Source: Streptomyces aurantiacus
Lineage (GTDB): Bacteria; Actinomycetota; Actinomycetes; Streptomycetales; Streptomycetaceae
Direction: 5' to 3'
NCBI RefSeq assembly: GCF_001418335.1
Contig: NZ_LIPP01000010.1
Coordinates: forward strand, 1-64,000
Length of the DNA stretch: 64,000 bases
The translations under genes and the position numbers were made by a program. The notes beneath the pieces were generated by a model. It was not told where the DNA came from, made no database searches, and saw only the letters and a program-made list of their open reading frames with translations. The first letter of the stretch is position 1, and the number at the start of each line of letters is the position of its first letter. Positions 18,156 to 26,378 of the stretch are shown here, in pieces.

Positions 18156-19397
18156 TTGAACGGGCGACCGATATCGGGGGCGTCGGTTGGCGCGCGGACA
18201 CGAAGTGGCAAGGGGGCCCTGGCACTTGTGCTGGGGGTGCTGCTGCTTCTCGTGACCGCGTGCGGCGGGGGCGGGGACTCGGACTCCGGGTCCGGCGGAG
18301 ACAAGGGCAAGGATTCGGGCAGCGCGGACACCAAGGTTTCGCAGGCGGTCGTGACCATAGCGCCGAAGGACGGCACCGACGCCGTCAAGACCAGCGGCGC
18401 GCTGAAGGTGACGGCCGCGAAGGGCAAGCTGACCGAGGTCACGGTCGAGGACACCAAGGGCAACCCGGTCGACGGGAAGATCACCGACGGGGGCGCGAGC
18501 TGGACGCCCGCCGGTCATCTCGCCGCGGCCACCAAGTACAAGGTCCACGCGGTGGCCAAGGACTCCGAGGGCCGTCAGGCCGCCGAGGAGTCCGCCTTCA
18601 CCACGCTGACCCCGAAGAACACCTTCGTCGGCATCTTCACGCCCGAGGACGGTTCCAAGGTCGGCGTCGGCATGCCCTTCTCGGTGCGCTTCACCCGGGG
18701 TATCACCCACCCCGAGGACGTCGAGAAGGCGATAGACATCAAGACGGAGCCGGCGGTCGAGGTCAAGGGCCACTGGTTCGGCAACGACCGCCTCGACTTC
18801 CGTCCGGAGGAGTACTGGAAGTCCGGTACGAAGGTCACCGTCACCCTGAACCTCGACGGTGTCGAGGGCCGGTCGGGTGTCTACGGCGAGCAGGCCAAGA
18901 CCGTGAAGTTCACGATAGGCCGCAGCCAGGTCTCCACGGTCGACGTCAAGACGAAGAAGATGACAGTCAAGCGGGACGGCAAGGTCATCAAGACCATCCC
19001 GGTCACGACGGGCAAGGCCGGCTACGAGACCTGGAACGGCCAGATGGTCATCAGCGAGCGCCTCAGGGTGACCCGCATGAACGGCGAGACGGTCGGCTAC
19101 GGCGGCGAGTACGACATCAAGGACGTGCCGGACGCGATGCGCCTGACCACGTCGGGCACCTTCCTGCACGGCAACTACTGGGGCGGCGACGCCTTCGGCA
19201 ACTACAACGCCAGCCACGGCTGCATCGGCCTGCGCGACCAGCGCGGCGGCGGTGACCGGGGGGCACCGGCCGCGTGGTTCTTCGACCGCTCGATCGTCGG
19301 CGACGTGGTGATAGTGAAGAACTCCAACGACCGGACCGTGGACCCGGACAACGGGCTCAACGGCTGGAACATGTCGTGGGAGAAGTGGACGGCGTGA
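18156..19397 (+). CDS. L,D-transpeptidase lipoprotein (YkuD), second paralogue
   Basis: This 413-residue paralogue of the preceding gene has the same architecture: signal peptide, lipobox LLVTACGGG, a Gly/Ser/Asp-rich linker, Ig-like domains and a YkuD domain with HGNYWGG and SHGCIGLRD (C356 as nucleophile). I chose the TTG at 18156 because GAGGGGAG lies 7 bases upstream; an upstream GTG at 18138 would place that site inside the coding region. The 178-base gap after the first paralogue contains AT-rich sequence near 18078-18092, so it probably has its own promoter. A hairpin at 19498-19538 follows. Confidence 0.92.
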   Translation: MNGRPISGASVGARTRSGKGALALVLGVLLLLVTACGGGGDSDSGSGGDKGKDSGSADTKVSQAVVTIAPKDGTDAVKTSGALKVTAAKGKLTEVTVEDTKGNPVDGKITDGGASWTPAGHLAAATKYKVHAVAKDSEGRQAAEESAFTTLTPKNTFVGIFTPEDGSKVGVGMPFSVRFTRGITHPEDVEKAIDIKTEPAVEVKGHWFGNDRLDFRPEEYWKSGTKVTVTLNLDGVEGRSGVYGEQAKTVKFTIGRSQVSTVDVKTKKMTVKRDGKVIKTIPVTTGKAGYETWNGQMVISERLRVTRMNGETVGYGGEYDIKDVPDAMRLTTSGTFLHGNYWGGDAFGNYNASHGCIGLRDQRGGGDRGAPAAWFFDRSIVGDVVIVKNSNDRTVDPDNGLNGWNMSWEKWTA

Positions 19398-19497
19398 CCT
19401 TCCGCGGAGCCTTCGCGGACCTTCGCGGACCAGGACGCCGCTGACCGCGGCGCCCGTTCCTCGGAGACCGATGGAGACCGATCGAAGACCGACCGTA

Positions 19498-19538
19498 CGG
19501 CCCCGGTACCCGCTCTGTGACGGAGCGCACCGGGGCCG
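19498..19538 (+). terminator. Hairpin terminator after the second L,D-transpeptidase
   Basis: CGGCCCCGGT (19498-19507) pairs perfectly with ACCGGGGCCG (19529-19538), and GCTC/GAGC pair inside. It lies 101 bases past the stop codon and just before the next gene. Confidence 0.65.
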
Positions 19539-19567
19539 ATCGCGTTAGCCCCCGTTAACCTGCCTTC

Positions 19568-20335
19568 ATGACCGTCAATCTCGAAGTCGCCGAAGGTGTC
19601 GGCACGATCCGTCTCGACCGTCCGCCCATGAACGCGCTGGACGTCGCCACGCAGGACCGGCTCAAGGAGCTCGCCGAGGAGGCCACGCGCCGCGAGGACG
19701 TCCGCGCGGTGATCCTCTACGGCGGGGAGAAGGTGTTCGCGGCGGGCGCGGACATCAAGGAGATGCAGGGCATGGACCATGCGGCGATGGTCGTACGCTC
19801 CCGGGCCCTTCAGGACTCCTTCAGCGCCGTGACCCGCATCCCCAAGCCGGTCGTCGCCGCGGTCACCGGTTACGCGCTGGGCGGCGGCTGTGAGCTGGCG
19901 CTGTGTGCCGACTTCAGGATCGCCGCGGACAACGCCAAGCTGGGCCAGCCGGAGATCCTCCTCGGTCTGATCCCGGGCGCGGGCGGCACCCAGCGCCTGT
20001 CCCGTCTCATCGGCCCTTCCCGGGCGAAGGACCTCATCTTCACCGGCCGCATGGTCAAGGCCGACGAGGCCCTGTCGCTCGGCCTGGTGGACCGGGTGGT
20101 ACCGGCCGCCGACGTGTACGCGGAGGCGCACGCGTGGGCCGCGAAACTCGCGAAGGGGCCCGCGCTGGCGCTGCGCGCGGCCAAGGAGTCGATCGACGCG
20201 GGCCTGGAGACGGACATCGAGACCGGGCTCGCGATCGAACGGAACTGGTTCGCCGGTCTGTTCGCGACGGAGGACCGGGAGCGGGGGATGCGGAGCTTCG
20301 TCGAGGAGGGGCCCGGCAAGGCGAAGTTCCTCTGA
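19568..20335 (+). CDS. Enoyl-CoA hydratase/isomerase family protein
   Basis: A 255-residue crotonase-fold protein. The oxyanion-hole segments AAGADIKEM and YALGGGCELAL are present, and the two catalytic acids expected for a hydratase fall in the stretch LGQPEILLGLIPGAGG (the second Glu, E, is visible). The length is typical. The likely role is beta-oxidation; the exact substrate cannot be told. It is probably monocistronic between the hairpin at 19498 and a repeat-rich gap. Confidence 0.9.
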   Translation: MTVNLEVAEGVGTIRLDRPPMNALDVATQDRLKELAEEATRREDVRAVILYGGEKVFAAGADIKEMQGMDHAAMVVRSRALQDSFSAVTRIPKPVVAAVTGYALGGGCELALCADFRIAADNAKLGQPEILLGLIPGAGGTQRLSRLIGPSRAKDLIFTGRMVKADEALSLGLVDRVVPAADVYAEAHAWAAKLAKGPALALRAAKESIDAGLETDIETGLAIERNWFAGLFATEDRERGMRSFVEEGPGKAKFL

Positions 20336-20759
20336 CGGGGCTCGGCACATGGCTCGGCACGGGGCTCGGGAGAAGGTTCCGGACGGGGCTTTGGACGGGG
20401 CTCCGGACGGGGCCGGAAAAAGACCGGCGAACCGGTGAATGGTCTTTCCCGGCGGAGGGCAGGTGTGCGGCGCATTTCGTCCGCCAAGTCCCGCTGATCA
20501 ACTCGCAGTTGACGTGGTGTCTTACCCGTCGTCCCCCGAAGGGGCGGTTTATGCGCGGCTTAACGCAGCCTTAAGGATTCCTGGTCGGGAACGCGGGCGG
20601 TTGCCCCTGACAGGTATGTCACCGCAGGCCAGGCGGGGTTTATGGATCGCCGTAATGCCTATGGCATATGTCGATCGAATGGCGCGGAATGCGGAGTTCC
20701 GGAGGTCGTATTCCTCCGGAACGCCTCCGAAGCGGCCCTGCGGCGGCCATGATGGAGGC
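20336..20759. other. Intergenic region upstream of the HATPase gene
   Basis: A 424-base gap. Its first 80 bases are degenerate repeats of GGCTCGG and CGGACGGGGCT. The middle (20490-20580) is relatively AT-rich, with CGCGGCTTAACGCAGCCTTAAGG, and may hold the promoter of the following gene. I see no convincing coding region. Confidence 0.45.
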
Positions 20760-21263
20760 ATGGCGGGGCTGGAAGGTATCGAACAGCCGCGGCGGCACGG
20801 GAGTGCGACCGCGGCACGCTGGTCGCCTGCTGTCGAGGACGAACACGCGCTGAACGCGCTGGAGTTGTTCGGCAACCCCACCGAGGCGGAGGTGCCGCTG
20901 CCGTCCCGGCCGGAGTCGGCCGCCACCGCGCGCCGGCTCACCCAGGTCGTGGTGCTCCGCCAGTGGGGCCTCTCGCCGAAGATGACCGAGGACGCCGTGC
21001 TCCTGGTCTCGGAGCTCGTAGGCAACGCAGTCCGGCACACCGGGGCCCGGGTCTTCGGGCTCCGTATGCGGCGCCGGCGCGGGTGGATCCGGGTCGAGGT
21101 CCGTGATCCCTCGCGGGGGCTGCCCTGTCTGATGCCGGTGCAGGAGATGGACGTCAGCGGCCGTGGCCTCTTCCTCGTCGACAAGCTCGCCGACCGCTGG
21201 GGCGTCGACCTCCTCCCGCGGGGCAAGACGGCATGGTTCGAAATGCGCGTCGTCGACCGCTGA
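20760..21263 (+). CDS. ATP-binding regulatory protein (RsbW-like HATPase, anti-sigma type)
   Basis: The 167-residue HATPase_c protein has the Bergerat-fold N-box ELVGNAVRHTGA, the G1-type box VRDPSRG and the G2-type box SGRGLFLVDKLADRWG. Such stand-alone HATPases are very numerous in Streptomyces, where some act as anti-sigma kinases; the partner is unknown here. The ATG at 20760 follows a GATGGAGG site. No sigma factor or anti-anti-sigma gene is adjacent. Confidence 0.88.
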   Translation: MAGLEGIEQPRRHGSATAARWSPAVEDEHALNALELFGNPTEAEVPLPSRPESAATARRLTQVVVLRQWGLSPKMTEDAVLLVSELVGNAVRHTGARVFGLRMRRRRGWIRVEVRDPSRGLPCLMPVQEMDVSGRGLFLVDKLADRWGVDLLPRGKTAWFEMRVVDR

Positions 21264-21376
21264 CCCCGGGAGCAACTGGGGTGGTCGGGGCGGCCGAGGC
21301 AACCCGGTCGGCGGACACGCCGCCGTACGAGTGACGATCCACGCTCCGCCCCCGCGGAACCGAGATCGTGCTCCCC

Positions 21377-22000
21377 ATGATCTCAACTCACCTGCGGCGA
21401 CGGGCCGCTGCCGTCGTCCTGTCCCTCTCGGCCGTCTTCGCGACCTCCGCCGCGACGCTCCCCGCCGAGACCACGGCAAAGGCCCCCGCCGCCTTCGCCG
21501 CGAAGGCCGCCGCGCCCACCTGTCCCCAGTTCGACGACCCCGTCCACGCCGCCGCGGACCACGAAGTGGACGTCGACCGCATCACGCCCGAGCCCGTCTG
21601 GCGCAAGACCTGCGGCACGCTCTACCGCAGCGACGGCCGGGGCCCCTCGGTCGTCTTCGAGCAGGGCTTCCACCCCAAGGACGTCGTCAACGGCCAGTAC
21701 GACATCGAGAAGTACGTCCTGGTCAACCAGCCCTCGCCGTACGTCTCCACGAGCTACGACCACGACCTCTACAAGACGTGGTGGAAGAGCGGCTACAACT
21801 ACTACATCGACGCCCCGGGCGGCGTGGACGTCAACAAGACCATCGGCGACACCCACAAGTGGGCCGAGCAGGTCGAGGTGGCCTTCCCCGGCGGTATCGC
21901 ACGGCAGTACATCATCGGCGTCTGCCCGGTCGACAAGAAGACCAAGACCGAGATCATGAACGACTGCGAGAGCAACCCGCACTACGAGCCCTGGCACTGA
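21377..22000 (+). CDS. Secreted pierisin-family ADP-ribosyltransferase (ScARP/scabin-like)
   Basis: The 207-residue protein starts at ATG 21377 and has a Sec signal peptide (RRRAAAVVLSL through the Ala-rich segment). The mature domain carries an R-S-E type ADP-ribosyltransferase signature: LYRSDGR (NAD-binding Arg), YVSTSYD (STS motif), and QVEVAFPGGI (QxE-type catalytic Glu), plus three or four Cys. Length and motifs fit ScARP of S. coelicolor and scabin of S. scabies, which modify guanine bases or guanosine compounds; the position beside the HATPase and EF-hand genes also matches my memory of SCO5461. Target specificity here is inferred, not shown. Confidence 0.85.
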   Translation: MISTHLRRRAAAVVLSLSAVFATSAATLPAETTAKAPAAFAAKAAAPTCPQFDDPVHAAADHEVDVDRITPEPVWRKTCGTLYRSDGRGPSVVFEQGFHPKDVVNGQYDIEKYVLVNQPSPYVSTSYDHDLYKTWWKSGYNYYIDAPGGVDVNKTIGDTHKWAEQVEVAFPGGIARQYIIGVCPVDKKTKTEIMNDCESNPHYEPWH

Positions 22001-22028
22001 GCGGACTGACTCCGGTGCCAGGCCGCCT

Positions 22029-22056
22029 GGAACGCCCGCAGAACCGCGGGCGTTCC
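22029..22056 (+). terminator. Hairpin terminator after the ADP-ribosyltransferase gene
   Basis: GGAACGCCCGC (22029-22039) pairs perfectly with GCGGGCGTTCC (22046-22056) around a 6-base loop, 28 bases past the stop codon. Confidence 0.75.
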
Positions 22057-22201
22057 CCGGCGCGGCACGGGAACAGGGCGCCGACCCGGAGTCCCCCCCC
22101 GCCGAGGAGTTCGCCTGGGTGGTCGCCGCGCTGCCGGCCAGGTCGGAACGTTAATCTGACCTCGTCAGAGAAGCAGGAAGCACCACGAAGGGGCGGGTCC
22201 G

Positions 22202-22414
22202 GTGGCGGACATAGAGGAAGCACGCAAGGCGTTCGAGCGCATCGACGCGGACGGGGACGGCTACATCACCGCCGCCGAGTTCAAGAAGGCTCTGGCTCAG
22301 GGCGGGGACTGGAACGTCACCGAGTCGGTGGCCGAGGCCGTCATCGCCGCCCAGGACCTCAACGGCGACAAGCTGCTCTCGTTCGACGAGTTCTGGAGTC
22401 ACATCAACAAGTGA
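22202..22414 (+). CDS. Two-EF-hand calcium-binding protein (CabD-like)
   Basis: A 70-residue calmodulin-like protein with two canonical EF-hand loops, DADGDGYITAAE (about residues 15-26) and DLNGDKLLSFDE (about 52-63). Both have Asp at position 1 and Glu at position 12, so both should bind calcium. The GTG start has a GGGGCGGG-like site upstream. Size and location match CabD of S. coelicolor, as I remember it. A cytosolic calcium sensor or buffer role is the family expectation. Confidence 0.9.
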   Translation: MADIEEARKAFERIDADGDGYITAAEFKKALAQGGDWNVTESVAEAVIAAQDLNGDKLLSFDEFWSHINK

Positions 22415-22527
22415 CGTGAGCTGCGGGGGCGTCCACCGGTTTCGCGGTTTCGCGAGGGGGCGCCCCCTTTTCTCACCCGGTGGTGCACCGCACTCGTCGT
22501 CGCGCACGGCCTCACGGCCTCACCACC

Positions 22528-23085
22528 TCAGGCGTCCGCCGCCCATTCGCGCAGGGCGGCCTTGGTGGAGAAGTCCGCGACGTTCTTGTCCAGTGGGTCG
22601 TTCGTGTACTGGTGGAAGCGCCACTTGGCCTGGATACGGGGCTTGCCCGCGGTGACATAGTCGGCGATCCACAGAGCGTCACCGGCGTACGAGGTCGTGT
22701 CCACGTTCAGCCAGTAATTCCGGTTGCAATAGAGGACCACCCGGTTGTTCGGCCGGAGTTCCTTCACCTTGCGGATGAAGCGGTCCTTCTCCGCGTTGCT
22801 CGCGTGGGTGCCGTCGCCCGTCGTCTCCCAGTCCACGGCGAGGATGTCGCCCGCCTTCTCCGGGGCCTTGCCGACGAAGTACTCGGCCTGGGCCGTGAGG
22901 TTGCCGGGCCACAGGAAGTGGTAGAAGCCCACCACGCAGCCGGCGTCCCTGGCCCGCTTCGTCTGCGCGCTCAGCTTTGGGTTGACGTACGTGCGGCCTT
23001 CCGTGGCCTTGACGAAGACGAAGGACAGGCCTTCGGTGCTGTACGAGGACGACTGGTAGGCGCTTACGTCGATGCCGCGCAGCAT
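22528..23085 (-). CDS. GH25 family lysozyme-like glycosyl hydrolase
   Basis: This 185-residue protein is essentially a single GH25 domain: RGIDVSAYQ at the start (catalytic Asp region), FVFVKATEG, VVGFYHFLW, and ILAVDWETT with the Asp-x-Glu pair expected at the active site. The ATG ending at 23085 has AAGGAG 6 bases upstream, which decides the start. No signal peptide precedes the domain, which is odd for a muramidase; export could be by another route or the enzyme may be released on lysis. It marks the left border of the accessory biosynthetic region. Confidence 0.88.
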   Translation of the reverse strand: MLRGIDVSAYQSSSYSTEGLSFVFVKATEGRTYVNPKLSAQTKRARDAGCVVGFYHFLWPGNLTAQAEYFVGKAPEKAGDILAVDWETTGDGTHASNAEKDRFIRKVKELRPNNRVVLYCNRNYWLNVDTTSYAGDALWIADYVTAGKPRIQAKWRFHQYTNDPLDKNVADFSTKAALREWAADA

Positions 23086-23277
23086 GGCGACTCCTTGTGC
23101 GTGGGGGTCCGGAAGTACGGATCGTGCTTCCTGGGGGCCGTGGGGGCAACCACCTTCGGGATTCCCGTACTTGGGCCGCCCTACCCACGCGCGGGGCATC
23201 GCGGGGTATCGCGGGTATTGCGGCGGAGCCCACGGCACGGCGCACGCGCCCGGCGCAGCACCGGAGTCTTGTCGTGG

Positions 23278-23493
23278 TCAGGTGCCGAATCCGCCGTGTC
23301 GTGTGAGTTCCCGGTCGAGGGACCGCTCGAACTCGGTCAACGGACGCTCGGGGACCAGGCGTTCGGGGCCGTTCGCGGGTGGCGGGCTGAAGAGCAGGGG
23401 GCTCGCGCAGAGGGGCGGGGTCGCCTGCGTGGCCCCGTAGGCCACCAGGCTCTGCCAGGCAACTCTGGCGCAGCGTCGTACGAAGTACTTCAT
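23278..23493 (-). CDS. Small DUF6059-like protein
   Basis: A 71-residue protein starting MKYFVRRCARVAWQSLVAYG, with AAGGA about 9 bases upstream. Its pattern is a basic amphipathic N-terminus, a middle segment rich in Pro and Ala, then ERLVPERPLTEFERSLDREL. This resembles the small DUF6059 proteins I know from Streptomyces biosynthetic clusters, whose function is unknown. It is the last gene of the operon running from 27791, 128 bases after the KAS III gene. Confidence 0.6.
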   Translation of the reverse strand: MKYFVRRCARVAWQSLVAYGATQATPPLCASPLLFSPPPANGPERLVPERPLTEFERSLDRELTRHGGFGT

Positions 23494-23530
23494 GCGGTAT
23501 GTCCTTAAGAATGGTTGGCGGTCCGGGAGG

Positions 23531-23565
23531 GCGGATGCGGATGCGGATGCGGGTGCGGGTGCGGA
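23531..23565. repeat. GCGGAT/GCGGGT hexanucleotide repeat
   Basis: Six head-to-tail units (three GCGGAT, two GCGGGT and a partial) lie in the gap between the DUF6059-like gene and the KAS III gene. Confidence 0.8.
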
Positions 23566-23621
23566 GCAGGCGGTCGCGCGGCTCGCCCCCGCCCGAGCCG
23601 CGCGACCGGTCCGTGCCGGGG

Positions 23622-24647
23622 TCAGAGTTCCGCGGCGATGACGTCCTCCGGGAGGCGGAAGCAGAGCGAGCCGAAGAGGAAACCGGCTCCGATCGCGGCG
23701 ATGACGAGCAGGTCGGCGCGCCGTGCGCGGCCCTCGTGGGCCAGCCGCCAGAGCGACGTCAGGGGCGAGACCGAGGCCGTGTTGCCCAGCGTGTCCGCGG
23801 TGACGGGGACGCGCTCCGGGTCGGCGCCGGCCATGCGCCCGATCTGCCGCACCAGCTTGGCGCTGGCCTGGTGCAGGGCGAAGCCACTCACCTCGTCGAC
23901 GGTGACACCGGCCGAGGCCAGTGACTCGTTGAGGGACTTCGGCAGCCGGGTCATGGCCTCCCGCAGCACCACGCTGCCGTCCATGTGCAGATACGGGGTC
24001 CGCGGCGTCTCGGTCGGGGAGCCCGGCACCTCCTGGTTCAGGCGCCAGGGCGTGGCCATCCGGACGGCGTCCGAGTAGGTGTTGCCCAGGTCGTAGCCGA
24101 GCAGGCCGTCGGGTCCTTCCGACTTGCGCAGTACGGCGGCCCCGGCGGCGTCGCCGAAGAAGATGCGCGTGACGCGGTCCTGCGGGTCGGTACCGCCGGA
24201 GCCGCGCTCGGCGCAGACGAGCAACGCCGTCTCCAGGCCCGGCTCCTGCAACAGGGACGCGGCCGTGTACATCCCGTACACGGTGGACGCGCACGCGTGC
24301 TGGGTGAAGTCGACGATGCGCGGCGTCGCGATGCCGAGGCGTGCGGCGATGGTCACGCCGAGCGAGGGCATGACCCAGTCGGGCGACGTGCACGCCACGA
24401 CGAGTACGTCGATCGCCGCGGCCTGGACGTCGGCCGCCGCCAGGGCCTTCTCCGCGGCCTCGACCGCGAGGTCGGCCACTGTCTCGTGCGGTTCGAGGAA
24501 GCGGCGTTCCCTGATGCCCGTCCGCTCCTCGATCCACTCGGGCGTGGTGTCGAGCGTCGCGCACAACTCCTCGTTGGTGACCACCCGTTCCGGCAGTGCC
24601 AGGGCGACACTGCGCGGGCTGACCGGGGTGAGTGCCCATTTGGGCAT
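23622..24647 (-). CDS. KAS III-like 3-oxoacyl synthase (divergent, cluster-type)
   Basis: A 341-residue thiolase-fold enzyme with the KAS III Cys-His-Asn triad: C119 in QHACAST, His in FALHQAS and Asn in TLGNTAS. The usual FabH motif GNTGAAS is altered to GNTASVS, which points to a secondary-metabolism relative rather than the fatty-acid initiation enzyme. AGGAGG just before the ATG gives a strong start. No ACP gene is in the window, so CoA thioesters are plausible substrates. It follows the two N-acetyltransferase genes in the same operon. Acyl or malonyl transfer, or starter condensation, are both possible. Confidence 0.88.
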   Translation of the reverse strand: MPKWALTPVSPRSVALALPERVVTNEELCATLDTTPEWIEERTGIRERRFLEPHETVADLAVEAAEKALAAADVQAAAIDVLVVACTSPDWVMPSLGVTIAARLGIATPRIVDFTQHACASTVYGMYTAASLLQEPGLETALLVCAERGSGGTDPQDRVTRIFFGDAAGAAVLRKSEGPDGLLGYDLGNTYSDAVRMATPWRLNQEVPGSPTETPRTPYLHMDGSVVLREAMTRLPKSLNESLASAGVTVDEVSGFALHQASAKLVRQIGRMAGADPERVPVTADTLGNTASVSPLTSLWRLAHEGRARRADLLVIAAIGAGFLFGSLCFRLPEDVIAAEL

Positions 24648-24721
24648 GCGTCCTCCTCTTTTCCGGCTTCTTCCGACTTCTTTTGGCGCCGTGGTGCTGC
24701 GGTGCCGCTGTGGCGCGGTAC

Positions 24722-25534
24722 TTACTTCTCCTCGAACGCCATGCGTACGGAGGAACTCCGGTGCGGGCTCGGAGTGGGCCGCTTCTCGAATGTGATGCCG
24801 AACCAGCTCTCATAGGCGGCCAGGACGGCGGCGTCATCGGCGAGTTTCTCGGTCCTCGTCTCCTTTCCCCTGGTGATCGTCAGCAGGTCGTCCTTCAGCA
24901 GGACCCAGCCGTCGTCGAGGGGAAGCCGGCAGAACATGTTCTGCCGGAGCAGGGATTCGGGACTTGTCTGGTACCACCACACCACCTGGTCGAAATCCGA
25001 GATCGACACCGGGTCGTCGTAGAAGCGGTACAGCGGCTTTCCGTCGCACAGCACGTCGGTGGAACGGTCGTCCACGGCGCGGACGGTGAACTCGCCGTGC
25101 GGATCGGGCTGTGGGTCCGCGGTGTCCAGCGCCAGCGGATACCTGCTGCCCTTGCCGAATCCCGCGTCGACGAGCCACCGCCGGCCGTCGACCTCGGCGG
25201 TGACCACCAGGTGGTTGTACGGGGCGTTGAGCCGGCCGCCGATCCAGACCTGCCCGTGGTGCAGCCGTGCCGCGTAGCCCAGGGTGCGGAGCAGCAGGGA
25301 GAACGACATGTTGATCTCGCCGCAGCCACCGCCGCGGCGCTGGTGCACGATCTTGTCGATGACCTGGTCGTCCTTGTACTGGACCTCCTTGCCCAGGTGG
25401 TAGTCGAGGCTCTCGAAGGGCACCGACAGCACATGGCGTTCGTGGAGGTGGCGCAGGGCGGCCAGGTCGGGCCGGTCCGGTGGCCTCGCCGAGATGCGTT
25501 CCAGATATGCGGCCGTCGTCGGTTCGTCCAGCAT
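24722..25534 (-). CDS. Arylamine N-acetyltransferase-family enzyme 1
   Basis: The 270-residue NAT has the complete Cys-His-Asp triad: C71 in RRGGGCGE, H108 in PYNHLV and D123 in LVDAGFG. NATs transfer acyl groups from CoA (or, as in RifF, from a carrier) to aromatic amines. AAGGGA precedes the ATG. It is adjacent to a paralogue of about 50% visible identity. In this cluster, with a predicted 3-hydroxyanthranilate pathway, an aromatic amine acceptor is plausible; amide-bond formation is the alternative. Confidence 0.9.
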   Translation of the reverse strand: MLDEPTTAAYLERISARPPDRPDLAALRHLHERHVLSVPFESLDYHLGKEVQYKDDQVIDKIVHQRRGGGCGEINMSFSLLLRTLGYAARLHHGQVWIGGRLNAPYNHLVVTAEVDGRRWLVDAGFGKGSRYPLALDTADPQPDPHGEFTVRAVDDRSTDVLCDGKPLYRFYDDPVSISDFDQVVWWYQTSPESLLRQNMFCRLPLDDGWVLLKDDLLTITRGKETRTEKLADDAAVLAAYESWFGITFEKRPTPSPHRSSSVRMAFEEK

Positions 25535-25562
25535 GGGAATTCCCTTGGGCGGAGTGAATGCG

Positions 25563-26372
25563 TCAGTCTTGCTCGAACGAGAAACGGATCGCGTTCGTGG
25601 TGTGCGGACTGGGCACGGGCCGCTTGTCCAGCTTCATTCCGAACCATTTCCGGTAGGCGGCCACGACGGCGTCGTCGTCGGCGAGCTTTTCCGTCGTCTT
25701 CTGTTTTCCCGAGGTGAGGGTCAACTCGTCGTCGCGCAGGCTGACCCAGCCGTTCTCCAGGGGCAGCGAACAGAAGATGTTCTGCAGGAACGGGGAACCG
25801 GGGAAGGTCCGGTACCACCACATCGTCTGGGCGAAGTCGCTCAGTTCCGCGGGCTCCTCGGAGAACACGTACTGGGGGACGCCGCCCCGCGACACCTCGA
25901 CGCTGCGGTGGTCCACCCGCCGGGTGGAGAACACGCCGTGCGCGTCCTCGTGGAGGTCGTCGGAGTCGACGAGGAGAGGATGCCGGCTCCCCTTGCCGAA
26001 CCCGATGTCCGCGATCCACCGGACACCGTCGACAGCGACGGTCAGCATCATGTGGTGGTACGGGGGAGTGGCCCGGCTGCCGAAGCGGATACGCCCCTGA
26101 TGCACCGTCACCTCGAAGCCGAGGCTCTGGAGGAGCAGGTAGAACGCGGCGTTGAGCTCGTAGCACCCGCCGCCGCGGCGCTGGTGCACGATCTTGTCGA
26201 TGACGCGCTCGTCCAGATAGATCTCGTCACCCGAGTGGTAGTCGAGACTGTCGAACGGCACCGACAGCACATGGCGTTCGTGCAGGTGGCGCAGTGCGGC
26301 GAGGTCGAGGCGCTTCGGTGTGTCGGCGGAGATGCGGTCCAGGTAGGCGGACACGGTCTGCTCGGTGAGCAC
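25563..26372 (-). CDS. Arylamine N-acetyltransferase-family enzyme 2
   Basis: A 269-residue tandem paralogue of the neighbouring NAT with its own intact triad: C70 in RRGGGCYE, H107 in PYHHMM and D122 in IADIGFG. The residue after the catalytic Cys differs (Tyr for Gly), as does the loop after the His, so acceptor specificity probably differs. The GTG start ends at 26372, 6 bases downstream of the amidohydrolase stop, which implies co-transcription. Both copies look functional, so retention for two acyl acceptors, or for a heteromer, is worth considering. Confidence 0.9.
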   Translation of the reverse strand: MLTEQTVSAYLDRISADTPKRLDLAALRHLHERHVLSVPFDSLDYHSGDEIYLDERVIDKIVHQRRGGGCYELNAAFYLLLQSLGFEVTVHQGRIRFGSRATPPYHHMMLTVAVDGVRWIADIGFGKGSRHPLLVDSDDLHEDAHGVFSTRRVDHRSVEVSRGGVPQYVFSEEPAELSDFAQTMWWYRTFPGSPFLQNIFCSLPLENGWVSLRDDELTLTSGKQKTTEKLADDDAVVAAYRKWFGMKLDKRPVPSPHTTNAIRFSFEQD

Positions 26373-26378
26373 GATGTC

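Noticed and set aside
23531..23565. Possible CRISPR-like or other short repeat array
   Set aside because: Units are 6 bp, contiguous and without spacers, so this is a simple microsatellite; no cas gene or spaced repeat array was seen in the window.
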